DNA of 24,087 nucleotides, from the NCBI RefSeq assembly GCF_901212495.1, contig NZ_CAAKNY010000042.1, positions 15,679-39,765 on the forward strand, written 5' to 3'. The notes under the pieces were generated by a model. It saw only the letters and a list, made by a program, of their open reading frames with translations. It ran no database searches and had not been told where the DNA came from. The stretch comes from Collinsella aerofaciens (GTDB lineage: Bacteria > Actinomycetota > Coriobacteriia > Coriobacteriales > Coriobacteriaceae). Below, in pieces: positions 22,294 through 24,087 of the stretch (position 1 is the stretch's first letter; each line of letters starts with the position of its first letter). Both the position numbers and the translations under genes were made by a program.

Positions 22294-23856
22294 ATGGCAT
22301 TCGTTTCACTTGCCATCATCGCACTGGTGGCCTTTGCAAGCCCCTTCATCGCCTCGGCGATTCCTGGAAAACCCGTTCCCGAAACGGTCTTTTTGCTCGT
22401 GTTCGGCGCGGTGCTGGGACCTCATATGCTCGGCGTTGTCCATGTAGATGCCGAGGTCTCGCTCGTGTCAGAGCTCGGTCTGGCATTTTTGTTCCTGCTT
22501 GCCGGCTTTGAGATCGATCCCAAGAACATCACGGGCGTCGAGGGGCGCTACGGTATGGCCACATGGGTTGTTACCTTTTGTATCGCCTGGCTTGCCGTGC
22601 GCTTTACCCCGTGGTTCTCGGTCAGCCATTTCGACGGTATCGCCGTGACGCTCGCCTTGACCTCGACGGCGCTTGGAGCGCTCATGCCCATCTTGCGCGA
22701 GCGCTCGCTCACCGGCACGCGCGTTGGCGACTCGATTCTCGCATATGGCACTTGGGGCGAGCTCGGTCCCGTGCTCGCCATGTCGGTGCTGCTGTCTGCC
22801 CGCACCGGCATCCAGACGCTCGTGATTCTTGGCCTGTTTGCCGTGGTCTGCGTGCTGCTGGCCGTGGTCCCAAGTCGTTCCAGGCGCGTCGGCAGCCGCT
22901 TCTTTTCGTTTGTCGAGGAACGTGCCGATACCACGTCGCAGACCTTCGTGCGCCTGACGGTGCTCATCTTGGTCACGCTCGTGGCGTTCTCGGCCATCTT
23001 TGACCTCGACATCGTGTTGGGTTCTTTTGCCGCCGGCTTTGTCCTGCGCTATATCATCCCCGAGGGCAACCATACGCTCGAGACCAAGCTCGATGGCCTG
23101 GCCTACGGCTTTTTGATTCCGGTGTTCTTTACCGTATCGGGCGCAAAGATCGACCTGACGGCCGTGGCGTCGCGCCCGGGCTTGCTCGCGGGCTTTATCG
23201 TGGCGTTGCTGATTATTCGTGCCGTGCCTATTCTCATCTCTATGAGCATTTGTCCCGCGACGCGCGATGTGTCGGCGTATGGCCGCATTACCGTGGCCCT
23301 GTACTGCACCACGGCTCTGCCGATCATCGTTGCCGTGACAAGCGTTGCCGTCAACGCGGGCGCGCTGTCGCAAGAAATTGCGTCGGTCATGGTTGCCGCC
23401 GGTGCCATCACGGTGTTCTTGATGCCATTGCTCGCGCAGCTCTTCTACCGCGTGATCGACGCCGCACCGGTCGCCGCCGTGGCAGAGGTCGCCGAGCATC
23501 CAACCGATGCGCTCGACATCCTGCGCGCCCATCACGATTTGGCGAGCCTGCTCGCACGCGAGCACGAACTGCTGACCTCGCATGGTCACGGGCGAACGCT
23601 CGACGGCATGCCTACGATTGATTCTATTGCCGACCGTCTCTCGGCCGAAGCGGCGAGTGGCCGCATCGATGCCCGCATCGTGGACGCTGCCCGTTTGCTG
23701 GCCGAGAAGACCTATGGCGACGAGATTGACCCGTCCAAGTTGACTCCGCGCGAGCGCCGTCGCCTGGAGCGTGCCAAGCTCGCCGTACGCGAATACCGCC
23801 GCCGCATGCTGGAGCTCTATGCAAGAGAAGAAGCCGAGGACGACGACGGTAAGTAG
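22294..23856 (+). CDS. CPA2-type cation:proton antiporter
   Basis: A 520-aa membrane protein of the monovalent cation:proton antiporter-2 family (Na+/H+ or K+/H+ exchange). About twelve hydrophobic helices occupy the first ~395 residues, with typical segments PVPETVFLLVFGAVLGPHML, SELGLAFLFLLAGFEIDPKN, FDLDIVLGSFAAGFVLRYII and FFTVSGAKIDL. The acidic residue in the FEID segment and the Asp in FDLD are where family members carry charged membrane residues. A cytosolic tail of about 125 residues is Ala/Arg/Glu-rich and ends in a charged helix (PRERRRLERAKLAVREYRRR). It has no recognisable TrkA-N or TrkA-C domain. The ATG has GAAAGG six bases upstream. The gene is divergent from purL and monocistronic. 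Confidence 0.9.
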   Translation: MAFVSLAIIALVAFASPFIASAIPGKPVPETVFLLVFGAVLGPHMLGVVHVDAEVSLVSELGLAFLFLLAGFEIDPKNITGVEGRYGMATWVVTFCIAWLAVRFTPWFSVSHFDGIAVTLALTSTALGALMPILRERSLTGTRVGDSILAYGTWGELGPVLAMSVLLSARTGIQTLVILGLFAVVCVLLAVVPSRSRRVGSRFFSFVEERADTTSQTFVRLTVLILVTLVAFSAIFDLDIVLGSFAAGFVLRYIIPEGNHTLETKLDGLAYGFLIPVFFTVSGAKIDLTAVASRPGLLAGFIVALLIIRAVPILISMSICPATRDVSAYGRITVALYCTTALPIIVAVTSVAVNAGALSQEIASVMVAAGAITVFLMPLLAQLFYRVIDAAPVAAVAEVAEHPTDALDILRAHHDLASLLAREHELLTSHGHGRTLDGMPTIDSIADRLSAEAASGRIDARIVDAARLLAEKTYGDEIDPSKLTPRERRRLERAKLAVREYRRRMLELYAREEAEDDDGK

Positions 23857-23903
23857 TCGATACTCTCTCGGGGAAGCCACGCCCCGCTTTGAAGGCTCGG
23901 AAC

Positions 23904-24041
23904 GGGATGTGGTTTCCGAAACAGGGGCCGTTGGGAAACTCTGTCCCGGAATGGGCGCCCAGAGTGGGATGCAGTTTCCGCGAGAGGCCCGTTAGGGAAG
24001 GCGCATCCCATTCTGAGCCGGAATTATGGGACGCAGTTTCC
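23904..24041. repeat. Array of five alternating-orientation copies of a 14-bp motif
   Basis: Copies of GGGA[TC]GN[AG]GTTTCC-like sequence lie at 23904-23917 (+), 23934-23947 (-), 23966-23979 (+), 23996-24009 (-) and 24028-24041 (+). Start-to-start distances are 30, 32, 30 and 32 bp. The array can also be read as a 62-bp tandem unit (23904-23965, 23966-24027, plus a partial third), each unit being an inverted pair. The spacers at 23918-23933 and 23980-23995 also resemble each other. It resembles BIME/REP-type intergenic palindromic elements. Confidence 0.85.
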
Positions 24042-24062
24042 TTTTCGAATAGAAGAAGGCGT

Positions 24063-24087
24063 GCTGCCCGCGGTTGATGCGGGCAGC
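24063..24087 (+). terminator. GC-rich hairpin at window end, possible terminator
   Basis: GCTGCCCGC (24063-24071) and GCGGGCAGC (24079-24087) form a perfect nine-base-pair stem with a seven-base loop. The window ends at the last stem base, so a T-run cannot be checked. It would end transcription of the antiporter gene or of a gene arriving from the right. Confidence 0.55.

Noticed and set aside
22468..23880. A 470-codon open frame antisense to the antiporter
   Set aside because: Low-complexity Arg/Gly/His/Asp-rich translation with no start signals, lying fully over the CPA2 gene.

Overview
The window looks like chromosomal DNA from a high-GC Gram-positive gut anaerobe of the Coriobacteriia, most likely Collinsella. 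This rests on actinobacterial codon use, a degenerate Coriobacteria-style sortase signal (LAQTSD), an LDH-Etf type electron-bifurcating module, a clade-II fused PurL, and general gene style. The genus is inferred from memory of these genomes, not from a search. No tRNA, rRNA, CRISPR array, transposase or integrase was seen. Region 1 (17-5635, minus strand) is a compact three-gene operon: a TerB_N/TerB_C protein, a P-loop ATPase of the DUF2791/BrxD-like kind, and an Lhr/BrxHI-like DEAD/DEAH helicase. Content and order match the three-gene anti-phage system Shango (sngA-sngB-sngC). It has its own extended -10 promoter and is preceded by two copies of a palindromic repeat. Region 2 (5823-9814, minus strand) holds a DUF554 membrane protein and, upstream of it, a five-gene surface/secreted cassette. 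The cassette runs from a small cytosolic protein overlapping (ATGA) an N-terminally anchored extracytoplasmic protein, to a secreted beta-rich protein, a tiny protein with a signal peptide and degenerate sortase tail, and a 470-aa secreted Cys-containing protein. I cannot assign a function to this cassette and regard it as the best candidate here for an undescribed system. Region 3 (10161-13786, plus strand) is a tightly packed operon of a GlcD/Dld-type FAD dehydrogenase, EtfB, and EtfA with an N-terminal two-cluster ferredoxin domain. This is the layout of electron-confurcating lactate dehydrogenase (LctD-LctB-LctC). It converges on an HD-domain hydrolase, and the two stop codons share one CTAG. 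Region 4 (14879-17232, plus) has a KdgT-family permease, a pair of hairpins, and a membrane GGDEF diguanylate cyclase. Region 5 (17328-22109, minus) has an EamA-family transporter and upstream of it purL, the large FGAM synthase with a built-in glutaminase domain. A clear intrinsic terminator lies between them. Region 6 (22294-24087, plus) has a CPA2-type cation:proton antiporter. It is followed by a regular array of five alternating-orientation copies of a 14-bp motif at 30/32-bp spacing, and by a GC-rich hairpin at the window edge. Several starts were moved to codons with better Shine-Dalgarno sites (sngC, sngB, DUF554, the sortase-tail protein, etfB, kdgT, the GGDEF protein, the EamA protein, purL). 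Five upstream regions carry a similar extended -10 element (TG-N-TA-NN-[AG]T), which suggests a common housekeeping promoter style.
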